The position numbers and the translations under genes were made by a program. This document shows positions 47,458-56,151 of a stretch of 64,000 nt of DNA, in pieces (positions within the stretch are counted from its first letter, which is position 1; each line of letters opens with the position of its first letter). The DNA is from Paraburkholderia sp. DHOC27 (GTDB lineage: Bacteria > Pseudomonadota > Gammaproteobacteria > Burkholderiales > Burkholderiaceae): contig NZ_QVQV01000003.1 of NCBI RefSeq assembly GCF_003429005.1, positions 434,723 through 498,722 on the forward strand, given 5' to 3'. A model generated the notes under the pieces. The model was not told the origin of the DNA, did no database searches, and worked only from the letters and a program-made list of their open reading frames with translations.

Positions 47458-49092
47458 ATGTCGCATATGATTTCCGCCCCTGGCCACCCTGCGTGGCCCG
47501 CCTTTTTGACTTTTCTGCAACACGCGGCGGCAGCAAAGCAGCGCGGTCAGGTGGAAGCGCAGTGCATCTGGCTCGAAGCTGCCGGACATCTACAGGCGCT
47601 CGACGACACCGTTCTGCAACAAATCACGCGAGCGTTGCTCGAACAGCATCGTCACGATGATGTCATCGCGCTCTCCGCCGCCATTGCGCAACTTTATCCC
47701 GACGACCCGATCACCCACTTTCGCCTCGGCTATGCGCTGCAAATGGCGAATCGTCATCGTGACGCACTCGATCCGTATCGCCACGCACTCGCGCTGAACC
47801 CCGATCTTCCGCAACTGCGCAACAATCTGGCGGGCGCGCTGGCCATCCTCCGCGAGAACACGTCCGAACAGGTCGTGTTGCTCGAAGGCGCGGTCAAAGC
47901 GCAGCCGTCGAACAGCGACGCATGGATCAATCTCGCCCAGGCGTGCCGCTTTGCCATGAACTTGCCGCGCGCGTTGCAGGCCGGTCAACGCGCCGTCGAA
48001 CTCGCGCCTGACAGTGCGCTCGCGCTCAACAACTATGCGCTGGCTCTCAAGGAAGCGCAACGTTGGGAAGAGGCGGAAGACCTCACGCAACGCGCCGCTG
48101 AACGCGCGCCCGGCGACCCGGCCATGCGTTCCAATCTCGCCCTGGTGCAGCTCGTACGCGGCGACTATGCGCACGGTTGGCCTGCACATGAAGCACGCTG
48201 GCAAGGCGCGATGGAACTGGGTGGCGCGCGGCCGGCCTTTCCGGCACCACAGTGGCAGGGCGAGCCGCTCGCGGGAAAAACCTTGCTGGTGTGGGGCGAG
48301 CAGGGCATGGGCGATCTGCTGCAAGGCTGCCGCTTCATTCCGCTGCTGGCCGAGCGCGTCCACGCAGAAGGCGGGCGCCTCGTATGGAACTCGTTTCCGC
48401 AGATGGGCGCCTTGCTCGAACGCAGTCTGGCGCAGCACGTCGACGCGTATTCGGCCGGAGGCGGCGTCGAGTCCCTGCCGCAGTTCGACTACGAGATTCC
48501 TCTCTTGAGCGTGCCGCTCGTGCTGGGCACGCTCGGCAACACGTTGCCGGAGACCGTGCCGTATCTGCATCCCGATCCGGCCGCGGTGGCCGCCTGGCGC
48601 TCGCGCCTAGCCGCAGAACACGGGCTCAACGTTGGCCTGGCGTGGACGGGGAGCCTGGGGCATCAGCGCAATCCTTTTCGCCGGGTGGGCTGGGAACGCT
48701 ACGCGAAGGCCTTCGCGAAACTGGAAGGCGTGGCGTTCTATTCGCTGCAACCGGGCGCCGCGGCAGACGTCGCCGCCGCCCGTGACGCTGGCTTGCCCAT
48801 GTTCGACTACAGCGGTGAACTGGCAACCTTCGATGACACGGCCGCGTTCGTCGGCGCGCTGGATCTCGTCATTACCGTTTGCACCTCGGTGGCCCATCTG
48901 AGTGGCGCGATCGGCCAGCGCACCTGGGTGCTGCTCGACACCAATCCACACTGGACCTGGCTGCTGGAGCGGCGCGACAACCCGTGGTATCCGTCCGCCA
49001 CGCTGTATCGCCAACGCGAATTCGGCGAGTGGGGACCCGTCATGGACGAGGTCACGCATGATCTGGCCGCGCTGGCGAGTCCTGGCAAATAA
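47458..49092 (+). CDS. TPR protein with C-terminal glycosyltransferase-like domain
   Basis: 544 residues. The N-terminal 240 residues consist of TPR repeats (DPITHFRLGYALQMANRHRDA, SDAWINLAQACRFAMNLPRA, ALALNNYALALKEAQRWEEA). The C-terminal 270 residues look like a GT-B glycosyltransferase related to GT9/heptosyltransferases: LLVWGEQGMGDLLQGCRFIP, NVGLAWTGSLGHQRNP and VITVCTSVAHLSGAIGQRTWVLL. No signal peptide. It may glycosylate a protein or surface structure, but donor and acceptor are unknown. Confidence 0.8.
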   Translation: MSHMISAPGHPAWPAFLTFLQHAAAAKQRGQVEAQCIWLEAAGHLQALDDTVLQQITRALLEQHRHDDVIALSAAIAQLYPDDPITHFRLGYALQMANRHRDALDPYRHALALNPDLPQLRNNLAGALAILRENTSEQVVLLEGAVKAQPSNSDAWINLAQACRFAMNLPRALQAGQRAVELAPDSALALNNYALALKEAQRWEEAEDLTQRAAERAPGDPAMRSNLALVQLVRGDYAHGWPAHEARWQGAMELGGARPAFPAPQWQGEPLAGKTLLVWGEQGMGDLLQGCRFIPLLAERVHAEGGRLVWNSFPQMGALLERSLAQHVDAYSAGGGVESLPQFDYEIPLLSVPLVLGTLGNTLPETVPYLHPDPAAVAAWRSRLAAEHGLNVGLAWTGSLGHQRNPFRRVGWERYAKAFAKLEGVAFYSLQPGAAADVAAARDAGLPMFDYSGELATFDDTAAFVGALDLVITVCTSVAHLSGAIGQRTWVLLDTNPHWTWLLERRDNPWYPSATLYRQREFGEWGPVMDEVTHDLAALASPGK

Positions 49093-49140
49093 GCACCGAG
49101 CAGTGCCAGAAAATGCCAACGCGCTTTGCGGCACGCCGCT

Positions 49141-49383
49141 TCAGTGATCCTCGCCGGCTTTCGTACTGGCACCGCCCGGCAGCCCTTGGGTCGCCGCGAT
49201 TTCAGCGGCGAGGCACTCTGGACAAAGACATCGGCCGCCCGCCTCGAGACGGTTTGCGGGCAGGCTCGGCATGGCGGCGCACCAGCATCCCGGCGGCGCG
49301 GCGTGTCTGCCGCAGTCGAACGCATTGCCACAGCGCGGACAGCGGGCGCTTTTCACCGGCGCTTGGGAGGCGGGCGGGTTCAT
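49141..49383 (-). CDS. Cysteine-rich CWC family protein
   Basis: 80 residues with eight cysteines arranged in zinc-ribbon-like pairs: ARCPRCGNAFDCG, PPGCWCAAMPSL and GGRCLCPECLA. The CWC block matches the family name. Probably binds zinc; role unknown. It ends 48 bp from the stop of the convergent TPR gene. Confidence 0.75.
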   Translation of the reverse strand: MNPPASQAPVKSARCPRCGNAFDCGRHAAPPGCWCAAMPSLPANRLEAGGRCLCPECLAAEIAATQGLPGGASTKAGEDH

Positions 49384-49576
49384 GACAGTTCCGAGTAAAA
49401 CCGGACATCCGGTGGAGAAATAATGCCACGTCTCGCAGGACGGTTGAAAGCATCATTGCGTGGTGTGAAATTAGCCGTCCGGCCGAGGCCTGTTACGTGT
49501 GGAAATCCCTGCTGCACTGCGCCAGTCCTGTACAATTCGCCGTGTTTCAACTGTTCCGTGCCTGAGCCCCGCCGCC

Positions 49577-50476
49577 ATGTCCGACATTCCCGACCTCTCG
49601 CAGATCGCGCCCACCCTCAAGGCTGAAATCCTGGCCGAGGCGCTGCCTTACATCAAGCAATATCACGGCAAGACCGTGGTCATCAAATACGGCGGCAACG
49701 CGATGACCGAAGAGCGCCTGAAGCAAGGCTTCGCGCGCGACGTGATTCTGCTGAAGCTGGTCGGTATCAATCCGGTCATCGTGCACGGCGGTGGTCCGCA
49801 GATCGACCAGGCGCTCAAGAAGATCGGCAAGCAGGGCACGTTCATCCAGGGCATGCGCGTCACCGACGAAGAGACGATGGAAGTCGTCGAGTGGGTGCTC
49901 GGCGGTGAAGTGCAGCAGGATATCGTCACGCTCATCAATCACTTTGGCGGCCAGGCTGTGGGCCTCACCGGCAAGGACGGCGGCCTGATCCACGCGCGCA
50001 AGATGCTGATGCCCGACCGCGACAACCCCGGCCAGTACCTCGATATCGGTCAGGTGGGCGAAGTGGAGGCGATCAATCCGGCTGTCGTGAAAGCGCTCCA
50101 GGACGACGCGTTCATTCCGGTCATCTCGCCTATCGGCTTCGGTGAAGACGGCCTTTCCTACAACATCAACGCGGATCTGGTCGCGGGCAAGCTGGCGGTC
50201 GTACTGAACGCCGAGAAGCTCGTCATGATGACCAACATCCCCGGCGTGATGGACAAGGAAGGCAACCTGCTCACCGACCTGTCGGCGCGGGAAATCGACG
50301 CGCTGTTCGAAGACGGCACCATCTCCGGCGGCATGCTGCCGAAGATCGCTTCCGCACTCGACGCGGCCAAGAGCGGCGTGCGCTCGGTGCACATCGTCGA
50401 CGGCCGCATCGAACATTCGGTTCTGCTGGAAATTCTCACCGAACAGCCGTTCGGCACGATGATCCGCTCGCATTAA
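49577..50476 (+). CDS. argB: Acetylglutamate kinase
   Basis: 299 residues from the ATG at 49577. Amino acid kinase fold: KYGGNAM at 37-43 (ATP phosphate), [18 protein letters not shown] and the late SGGMLPKI. It phosphorylates N-acetylglutamate, the committed step of arginine synthesis. A TACAAT box at 49531-49536 is the probable -10. A GC-rich 10-bp hairpin follows the gene. Confidence 0.97.
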   Translation: MSDIPDLSQIAPTLKAEILAEALPYIKQYHGKTVVIKYGGNAMTEERLKQGFARDVILLKLVGINPVIVHGGGPQIDQALKKIGKQGTFIQGMRVTDEETMEVVEWVLGGEVQQDIVTLINHFGGQAVGLTGKDGGLIHARKMLMPDRDNPGQYLDIGQVGEVEAINPAVVKALQDDAFIPVISPIGFGEDGLSYNINADLVAGKLAVVLNAEKLVMMTNIPGVMDKEGNLLTDLSAREIDALFEDGTISGGMLPKIASALDAAKSGVRSVHIVDGRIEHSVLLEILTEQPFGTMIRSH

Positions 50477-50487
50477 TATGCGCTGCG

Positions 50488-50518
50488 TGCGCGGCACGTC
50501 CGGTGGATGTGCCGCGCA
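50488..50518 (+). terminator. Hairpin downstream of argB
   Basis: TGCGCGGCAC (50488-50497) pairs perfectly with GTGCCGCGCA (50509-50518), loop of 11 nt. No T-run follows, so it could be a weak terminator or an mRNA-stabilising structure. Confidence 0.45.
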
Positions 50519-50596
50519 AACCTGCTGATGGAAAGCTGGCAGCCGCCCGCAGCCTCAATGCAGTAGCGGCACGCGCCAGCACCGCTCCTCACCCTC

Positions 50597-51385
50597 ATGC
50601 GCACTTTCCCCTCAAGACACACCCGGCGCCGTCGACCGCACATTGCGGGCGGCAGTCCCGTGTGGCTCTTCGATCTCGACAACACCCTGCACCACGCGTC
50701 GCACGCGATCTTTCCCGCTATCAACCGGGCGATGACGCAATACATCATCGACACGTTGCAGGTGGAGCGAGACGAGGCCAACCGCCTGCGCACCGGCTAC
50801 ACGGAGCGCTACGGCGCAGCGCTGCTCGGCCTGACGCGTCACCATCCGGTCGATGCGCACGACTTCCTGAAAGTCGTGCACACGTTTCCCGACCTGCCTT
50901 CGATGGTGCGCAGCGAGCGCGGTCTGGCGCGGCTCGTCGCCGCGCTGCCCGGCCGCAAGATCGTGCTGACCAACGCGCCCGAAGACTACGCCCGCGCCGT
51001 GCTGGCCGAGTTGCGTATCGAGCGGCTGTTCGAGCGCGTGATCGCCATCGAACACATGCGCGACCGCCGCTACTGGCGCGCCAAGCCGGACCCCAGCATG
51101 CTGCGCCGGGCCATGCGCGACGCCCACGTGCCGCTTGCCGACGCGATCCTCGTCGAAGATACCCGCTCGCATCTGAAAAACTACCGCCGGCTCGGCATTC
51201 GCACCGTGTGGATTGTCGGCCATCTGCCGAATCCGCTGCGCGCGGACGGCACGCTGGGCCGCCTGCCGGGTACTGGCCGTCCGCACTATGTCGACCGACG
51301 CATTCGTTCGCTAAAATCACTGAGATTGGGCACCCGCTCAGTGCGACTGAAGGGACGACAGCATGCAACCGGATCACAAGCATGA
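50597..51385 (+). CDS. HAD-superfamily pyrimidine 5'-nucleotidase
   Basis: 262 residues. HAD motif I FDLDNTLHHAS (Asp26, Asp28) after an Arg-rich leader of about 20 residues, cap region with DTLQVERDEANRLR, motif II VLTNAPEDYA, motif III KPDP and motif IV AILVEDTRSHL. It belongs to the SDT1/YjjG-type nucleotidases that dephosphorylate pyrimidine monophosphates. The C-terminal end overlaps slmA by 23 bp. Confidence 0.88.
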   Translation: MRTFPSRHTRRRRPHIAGGSPVWLFDLDNTLHHASHAIFPAINRAMTQYIIDTLQVERDEANRLRTGYTERYGAALLGLTRHHPVDAHDFLKVVHTFPDLPSMVRSERGLARLVAALPGRKIVLTNAPEDYARAVLAELRIERLFERVIAIEHMRDRRYWRAKPDPSMLRRAMRDAHVPLADAILVEDTRSHLKNYRRLGIRTVWIVGHLPNPLRADGTLGRLPGTGRPHYVDRRIRSLKSLRLGTRSVRLKGRQHATGSQA

Positions 51386-52073
51386 CGAAGCCGTAACCGA
51401 AGACCAGCCAGGCCAGGACAGTAGTCCTCACCGTGCCGCGCGCCTCAAACCGGGCGAGCGGCGCGTGCATATCCTCCAGACACTCGCCTCCATGCTGGAG
51501 GCGCCAAAAAACGAAAAGATCACGACGGCGGCGCTGGCCGCCCGGCTGGGTGTCTCCGAAGCCGCGCTGTACCGGCATTTCGCCAGCAAGGCGCAAATGT
51601 TCGAAGCCCTGATCGAGTTCATCGAACAATCCATCTTCGGGCTCATCAACCAGATCGTCACCAAAGAACCGAATGGCGTTTTGCAGGCACGTGCCATCGC
51701 GTTGATGCTGCTCAACTTTTCCGCGAAAAATCCGGGCATGACGCGGGTGCTGACCTGCGAGGCGCTGGTGGGCGAACACGAGCGTCTGACAGAGCGCGTG
51801 AACCAGATGATCGAACGTGTCGAGGCGTCGTTCAAGCAATGCCTGCGACTCGGTCTGATGGACGCCAATGTCCAGCAGGATCAGGCCTCGGCGGACCGTT
51901 CAGACAGTCCGCATGGCACACCCGTACCGTTGCCGGGCGACTACGATCCAGCCGTGCGCGCCAATCTTTTGTTGAGCTATATCGTGGGTCGCTGGCACCG
52001 TTACGTGCGTAGCGGCTTCGCACGCAACCCGGCCGAACAGGCAGATGCTCAGTTAAGATTGATTCTTCAGTAG
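51363..52073 (+). CDS. slmA: Nucleoid occlusion factor SlmA
   Basis: 236 residues. TetR-type DNA-binding domain with LAARLGVSEAALYRHFASKAQMF (HTH) near residues 55-80, then a helical domain with FIEQSIFGLINQI and the C-terminal YIVGRWHRYVRSGFARNP, both characteristic of SlmA. It couples DNA binding to inhibition of FtsZ over the nucleoid. Longer than E. coli SlmA, with a polar N-terminal extension and an inserted loop around 180-205. Confidence 0.9.
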   Translation: MQPDHKHDEAVTEDQPGQDSSPHRAARLKPGERRVHILQTLASMLEAPKNEKITTAALAARLGVSEAALYRHFASKAQMFEALIEFIEQSIFGLINQIVTKEPNGVLQARAIALMLLNFSAKNPGMTRVLTCEALVGEHERLTERVNQMIERVEASFKQCLRLGLMDANVQQDQASADRSDSPHGTPVPLPGDYDPAVRANLLLSYIVGRWHRYVRSGFARNPAEQADAQLRLILQ

Positions 52074-52181
52074 TCCGTTGAAGTTTCGTGCAAGGACGGC
52101 GGCACTCCCTCATGTGCCGACGTCCTTACACGGATCGCACCGGACTGCGCCTCAATCCTGAACTCTGGGAGTCACCACGCC

Positions 52182-52757
52182 ATGAACAGTCCATTCCTGT
52201 CCACGTTGCCGCCGGGCCTGCATACACTGGCCGCCCACTGGGGCTGGCTCGCCATCCGCGGCATCGTCGCCATCCTGTTCGGCATCCTTGCCTTCACGTT
52301 GCCGGGCCTCACCATCACCACGCTGGCGCTCGTGTGGGGCGCCTATGCGATCGTCGACGGCGCCTTCGCGCTCATCTACGGGGTGCGGGGCGGCGGCACA
52401 CGGCGCTGGGCTTATGCATTCGTCGGCTTGATCGGCGTCATTGCCGGGCTGATCGCGTTCTTCTGGCCGAACGAAACGGCCATCATCCTCGTGATGATTA
52501 TCGGCGCGTGGGCGCTCGCGGTCGGCATCTTCGAAATCATCTACGCCATTCAATATCGGCGCGCCAATGCGCATCCCTGGGTGGTCGGCCTGTCGGGTCT
52601 GTTATCCGCCGCAGTGGGCGTGTTTATCCTGATGTATCCGGGCGCGGGCGCGTTGTCACTGATCTGGCTGATCGGCACGTATGCGATCTTCTATGGCGTC
52701 CTGATGCTGTTTGCCGCCATCCAGTTACGGCGCTTCCGAAACCGTGCGGGTGCCTGA
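52182..52757 (+). CDS. HdeD family acid-resistance membrane protein (DUF308)
   Basis: 191 residues with six hydrophobic helices (IRGIVAILFGILAFTLPGLT, WAYAFVGLIGVIAGLIAFFW, VVGLSGLLSAAVGVFILMYP). The repeated two-helix pattern and length match HdeD/DUF308. E. coli HdeD is linked to acid tolerance at high density; the role here is unknown. GGGAG precedes the ATG. Confidence 0.88.
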   Translation: MNSPFLSTLPPGLHTLAAHWGWLAIRGIVAILFGILAFTLPGLTITTLALVWGAYAIVDGAFALIYGVRGGGTRRWAYAFVGLIGVIAGLIAFFWPNETAIILVMIIGAWALAVGIFEIIYAIQYRRANAHPWVVGLSGLLSAAVGVFILMYPGAGALSLIWLIGTYAIFYGVLMLFAAIQLRRFRNRAGA

Positions 52758-52796
52758 GTGCGGCCCGCGCCGACGCTGTCACGGCGAATTTTCCGC

Positions 52797-52802
52797 TATA
52801 CT
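52797..52802 (+). promoter_or_regulatory. -10 box of the metX leader transcript
   Basis: TATACT at 52797-52802, with a GCTGTC -35-like element at 52775-52780 (16-bp spacing). The predicted start near 52809 lies just upstream of the riboswitch-like element, as it should if that RNA is to be transcribed with metX. Confidence 0.6.
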
Positions 52803-52837
52803 TTGCGCCTGAATGATGTGATTGATGCTGTAACAGA

Positions 52838-52921
52838 CGCGCCGATTTGCTGACTCGATTGCGGGCGCGCGAACCAGCCGGACTCCAGTCCGGCGGTTCA
52901 CTATAAATGCGGCTAAAGAGG
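52838..52921 (+). ncRNA. SAM-II-like riboswitch upstream of metX-metW
   Basis: P1 is CGCGCC (52838-52843) with GGCGCG (52864-52869), 6 bp. The loop begins GATTTG and ends ATTGCG, and the 3' part is TATAAATGCGGCTAAAGAGG (52902-52921). This matches the SAM-II pattern P1-GAUUU...UUGC-P1'-UAAAUG-GCUAAA-AGG. GACTC in the loop can pair with GAGGTC to form the pseudoknot. Between P1' and the 3' box is an extra hairpin (GAACC-GCCGGAC / GTCCGGC-GGTTC, 52871-52899), where the classic SAM-II linker is only a few bases. The gene downstream makes the methionine precursor, the usual SAM-II target. Confidence 0.8.
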
Positions 52922-52989
52922 TCGTCAGCCGCGCACCCTGTCTCTTCGCGCATTGCCGACACCATTTAGCCGCTCCTGTAGAAGGCGGA
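52909..52989 (+). promoter_or_regulatory. Candidate expression platform of the metX riboswitch
   Basis: GCGGCTAAA (52909-52917), part of the ligand-binding box, is a perfect inverted repeat of TTTAGCCGC (52965-52973), just upstream of the metX RBS GAAGGCGGA (52981-52989). CCGC within the second copy can alternatively pair with GCGG of the RBS. AGCCGC (52927-52932) offers a third partner. This permits mutually exclusive folds; the switch direction is inferred. Confidence 0.5.
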
Positions 52990-52993
52990 ATGA

Positions 52994-54139
52994 ATGGAAT
53001 CGATCGGTATCGTCGCTCCCCAAAAAATGCATTTCCCCGAGCCGCTGCTCATGCAGAACGGCAGCTCGCTCGCCAGCTTCGACCTGATGGTCGAGACCTA
53101 CGGCACGCTCAACGCAGCACACAGCAATGCCGTGCTGGTTTGCCACGCGTTGAACGCCTCGCACCACGTGGCAGGCGTCTACGCCGACGACCCCAAGAAC
53201 GTCGGCTGGTGGGACAACATGGTCGGCCCCGGCAAGCCGCTCGACACCAACCGGTTCTTTGTAATCGGCGTGAACAACCTGGGTTCGTGCTTCGGCTCGA
53301 CCGGGCCCATGAGCTTGAACCCGGCCACTGGCGAACCGTATGGCGCGAGTTTTCCGGTGGTCACCGTCGAAGACTGGGTCAACGCGCAAACCCGCGTGGC
53401 GGACGCGTTCGGCATCCAGCGCTTCGCGGCGGTGATGGGTGGCAGTCTGGGCGGCATGCAGGCGCTCGCGTGGAGCATGATGTATCCGGATCGCGTCGGC
53501 CACTGCATCGTGGTGGCGTCGACGCCCAAGCTCTCCGCGCAGAACATCGCATTCAACGAAGTCGCGCGCTCGGCGATCCTCTCGGACCCGGACTTCCATG
53601 GCGGCAACTACTACGCGCACAACGTGAAGCCGAAGCGCGGCTTGCGCGTGGCGCGCATGATCGGCCACATCACGTATTTGTCGGATGACGACATGGCCGA
53701 GAAATTCGGCCGCTCGCTGCGGCGCGCCGAAGGCGCACTGGATGCGTACAACTTCAATTTCGACGTCGAATTCGAAGTGGAGTCGTATCTGCGCTATCAG
53801 GGCGACAAGTTCGCCGACTACTTCGACGCCAACACGTATCTGCTGATCACCCGTGCGCTCGACTACTTCGATCCCGCCAAGGCCTTCGACGGCGATCTGA
53901 CCAAAGCCGTCGCTCACACCACGGCGAAATACCTGATTGCCAGCTTCACGACCGACTGGCGCTTCGCGCCGGCGCGCTCGCGCGAACTGGTGAAGGCGCT
54001 GCTGGATCACAAGCGCACGGTCACGTATGCGGAAATCGACGCCCCGCACGGCCACGACGCTTTCCTGCTCGACGACGCGCGCTACCACAACGTGATGCGC
54101 GCCTATTACGAACGTATTGCCAGCGAGGTGAACGCATGA
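52994..54139 (+). CDS. metX: Homoserine O-acyltransferase (MetX)
   Basis: 381 residues, alpha/beta hydrolase fold. Catalytic triad: Ser151 in [13 protein letters not shown], Asp321 in FTTDWRF and His354 in PHGHDAF. It acylates homoserine for methionine synthesis; the acyl donor (acetyl- or succinyl-CoA) cannot be told from this alone because MetX proteins of proteobacteria include succinyltransferases. Preceded by a SAM-II-like riboswitch and followed by metW with a 4-bp overlap. Confidence 0.96.
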   Translation: MESIGIVAPQKMHFPEPLLMQNGSSLASFDLMVETYGTLNAAHSNAVLVCHALNASHHVAGVYADDPKNVGWWDNMVGPGKPLDTNRFFVIGVNNLGSCFGSTGPMSLNPATGEPYGASFPVVTVEDWVNAQTRVADAFGIQRFAAVMGGSLGGMQALAWSMMYPDRVGHCIVVASTPKLSAQNIAFNEVARSAILSDPDFHGGNYYAHNVKPKRGLRVARMIGHITYLSDDDMAEKFGRSLRRAEGALDAYNFNFDVEFEVESYLRYQGDKFADYFDANTYLLITRALDYFDPAKAFDGDLTKAVAHTTAKYLIASFTTDWRFAPARSRELVKALLDHKRTVTYAEIDAPHGHDAFLLDDARYHNVMRAYYERIASEVNA

Positions 54140-54744
54140 ACCAGCGCGCTCTCGATTATCTTGCGCTGCGGCCCGACTTCCGCGCCATCGCCCGCTGGGT
54201 CGAACCGCGGGCGACCGTGCTCGACCTGGGCTGCGGCGACGGTTCGCTGCTCGCCACACTGAGCGAAGAACTCGAAGTGACGGGCTACGGCATCGAAATC
54301 AACGACGCCGGCGTGCTCGCTTCCGCGAAGAACGGCGTGAACGTGATCCAGCAGAATCTCGAGGACGGCCTGCGTCTCTTCGAAGACGGCAGCTTCGACT
54401 TTGCGATCCTGTCGCAGACCTTGCAGACCATTCATCAGACAGCGGCGATCCTGCGCGAGACGGTGCGGGTCGGCAAGCAGTGCATCGTCTCGTTCCCGAA
54501 TTTCGGCTACTGGGCGCACCGGTTGTCGGTGTTGCAGGGGCGCATGCCGGTGTCGAAATCGCTGCCTTATCAATGGCACAACACGCCGAACGTGCGGGTG
54601 CTGACCATCAAGGATTTCGAGGCGCTGGCGCCGGAGGTCGGCATCGAAATTCTCGACCGCGTAGTGCTGCACGGCGGTCAGGCGGTGCGTTGGGGCGTGA
54701 ACTGGCGTGGTAGTCTTGCGGTCTATCGCGTCAAGAAAAGCTAA
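54136..54744 (+). CDS. metW: Methionine biosynthesis protein MetW
   Basis: 202 residues. SAM-dependent methyltransferase-like fold: [29 protein letters not shown] and [18 protein letters not shown]. MetW is found next to metX in many proteobacteria and is needed for full homoserine acyltransferase activity. Its ATGA overlap with metX indicates coupled translation. It ends 12 bp before ampG. Confidence 0.95.
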   Translation: MNQRALDYLALRPDFRAIARWVEPRATVLDLGCGDGSLLATLSEELEVTGYGIEINDAGVLASAKNGVNVIQQNLEDGLRLFEDGSFDFAILSQTLQTIHQTAAILRETVRVGKQCIVSFPNFGYWAHRLSVLQGRMPVSKSLPYQWHNTPNVRVLTIKDFEALAPEVGIEILDRVVLHGGQAVRWGVNWRGSLAVYRVKKS

Positions 54745-54756
54745 CCACACCTCCAA

Positions 54757-56151
54757 ATGTCGAACCCGCCGCACGAGGCGCCCGCACTAACCGCTCATGT
54801 AGAACATACCGGCTGGCGTGCCTTTCTAAATACGCACATGCTGATTTGCGTCTTTCTCGGCTTCACGTCGGGATTGCCGCTGTTCACGCTCGTCTATCTG
54901 GTGCAGGCGTGGTTGCGCTCAGAGGGTGTCAATCTGAAGGAGATTGGCCTCTTCGCGCTGATCCAGTTTCCCTACACCTGGAAGTTCATCTGGGCTCCGC
55001 TGATGGACCGCTACGTGCCGCGCCTGCCCGGCTGGCGGCCTGGTCGGCGACGCGGCTGGATGCTGGTCACGCAGATTCTCGTGGCGGGCGCGATTGCCTC
55101 GCTCGGATTCGTCTCACCGAAAGAAGCGATCTGGACGGTTGCCGCGCTGACCGCGCTGGTCGCGTTCTTCGGTGCAAGCCAGGACATTTCCATTGATGCC
55201 TACCGGCGCGAACTGCTGACCGACACCGAGCAGGGTCTCGGCAACGCAGTGCACGTGAACGCTTACAAGATCGCCGCGCTGGTGCCGGGTTCACTCGCGC
55301 TGATCCTCTCGGACCATCTGCCGTGGACCACCGTGTTCATGGTCACCGCGGCGTTCATGGTGCCGGGCATGATCATGACGCTCGTCGTGCGTGAGCCCGA
55401 AGTGCACGGCGCGCCGCCCAAGAATCTGCGCGAAGCGATCGTCGAACCGTTCCGTGAATTCATCCAGCGTGATGGATGGCGCGGCGCGCTGTTCGTGCTG
55501 AGCTTCATCTTTCTCTACAAGCTCGGCGATACGATGGCGACCAATCTGTCGACGTCGTTCTTCCTCGATATCGGCTATTCGCGCACGCAGATCGGCGTGA
55601 TCGCCAAGACCACCGCGTTCGGTGCGAGCCTCGCGGGCGGCATCGTCGGCGGTATCTGGATGATGCGCATCGGCATTGGCCGCGGCCTGTGGGTATTCGG
55701 CGCGCTGCAGATGCTGTCCACCTTCGGCTTTGCGTGGCTCGCGCATCTTGGGCCTTCTTCGCCCGGCCTCACGGCGATCTACGATTTCGCGGTCTTCACC
55801 AGCCACGCGGTGACGGAACTGCTGTCCGTGTTCGGCATCGACTGGACGGTGCAGCTCGATCCACGCTCGGTGGCGCTGGCGCTCGTCTATGGGCTCGAAA
55901 CCTTCGCCACCGGTCTGACGATGGCCGCGTTCACTGCCTACATCGCCAGCACGACGGACCCGCGCTACACCGCGACCCAGTTCGCGCTTTTCACGAGCCT
56001 CGCGTCCGTGCCGCGGACGTTGGCCTCGGCGGCAAGCGGTTACGTGGTCGCGCAGATCGGCTGGTTCGATTACTTCCTTGCCTGTACCGCGCTGGCGCTG
56101 CCCGGCATGCTGCTGCTGCTGCGCATCGCGCCGTGGAGAGCGAAGCCGTGA
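54757..56151 (+). CDS. ampG: AmpG-family muropeptide MFS transporter
   Basis: 464 residues, about 14 hydrophobic segments. FLGFTSGLPLFTLVYLVQAWL, QFPYTWKFIWAPLMDRYVP, ASQDISIDAYRREL and ATQFALFTSLASVPRTLASAASGY are typical of AmpG. It imports anhydro-muropeptides during cell-wall recycling. Located directly after metW and overlapping the M48 protease gene by 4 bp (GTGA). Confidence 0.92.
   Translation: MSNPPHEAPALTAHVEHTGWRAFLNTHMLICVFLGFTSGLPLFTLVYLVQAWLRSEGVNLKEIGLFALIQFPYTWKFIWAPLMDRYVPRLPGWRPGRRRGWMLVTQILVAGAIASLGFVSPKEAIWTVAALTALVAFFGASQDISIDAYRRELLTDTEQGLGNAVHVNAYKIAALVPGSLALILSDHLPWTTVFMVTAAFMVPGMIMTLVVREPEVHGAPPKNLREAIVEPFREFIQRDGWRGALFVLSFIFLYKLGDTMATNLSTSFFLDIGYSRTQIGVIAKTTAFGASLAGGIVGGIWMMRIGIGRGLWVFGALQMLSTFGFAWLAHLGPSSPGLTAIYDFAVFTSHAVTELLSVFGIDWTVQLDPRSVALALVYGLETFATGLTMAAFTAYIASTTDPRYTATQFALFTSLASVPRTLASAASGYVVAQIGWFDYFLACTALALPGMLLLLRIAPWRAKP

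Noticed and set aside
55476..56147. Upstream extension of the M48 protease frame
   Set aside because: This part overlaps ampG in another frame and is Arg-rich; the GTG overlapping the ampG stop is a better start.
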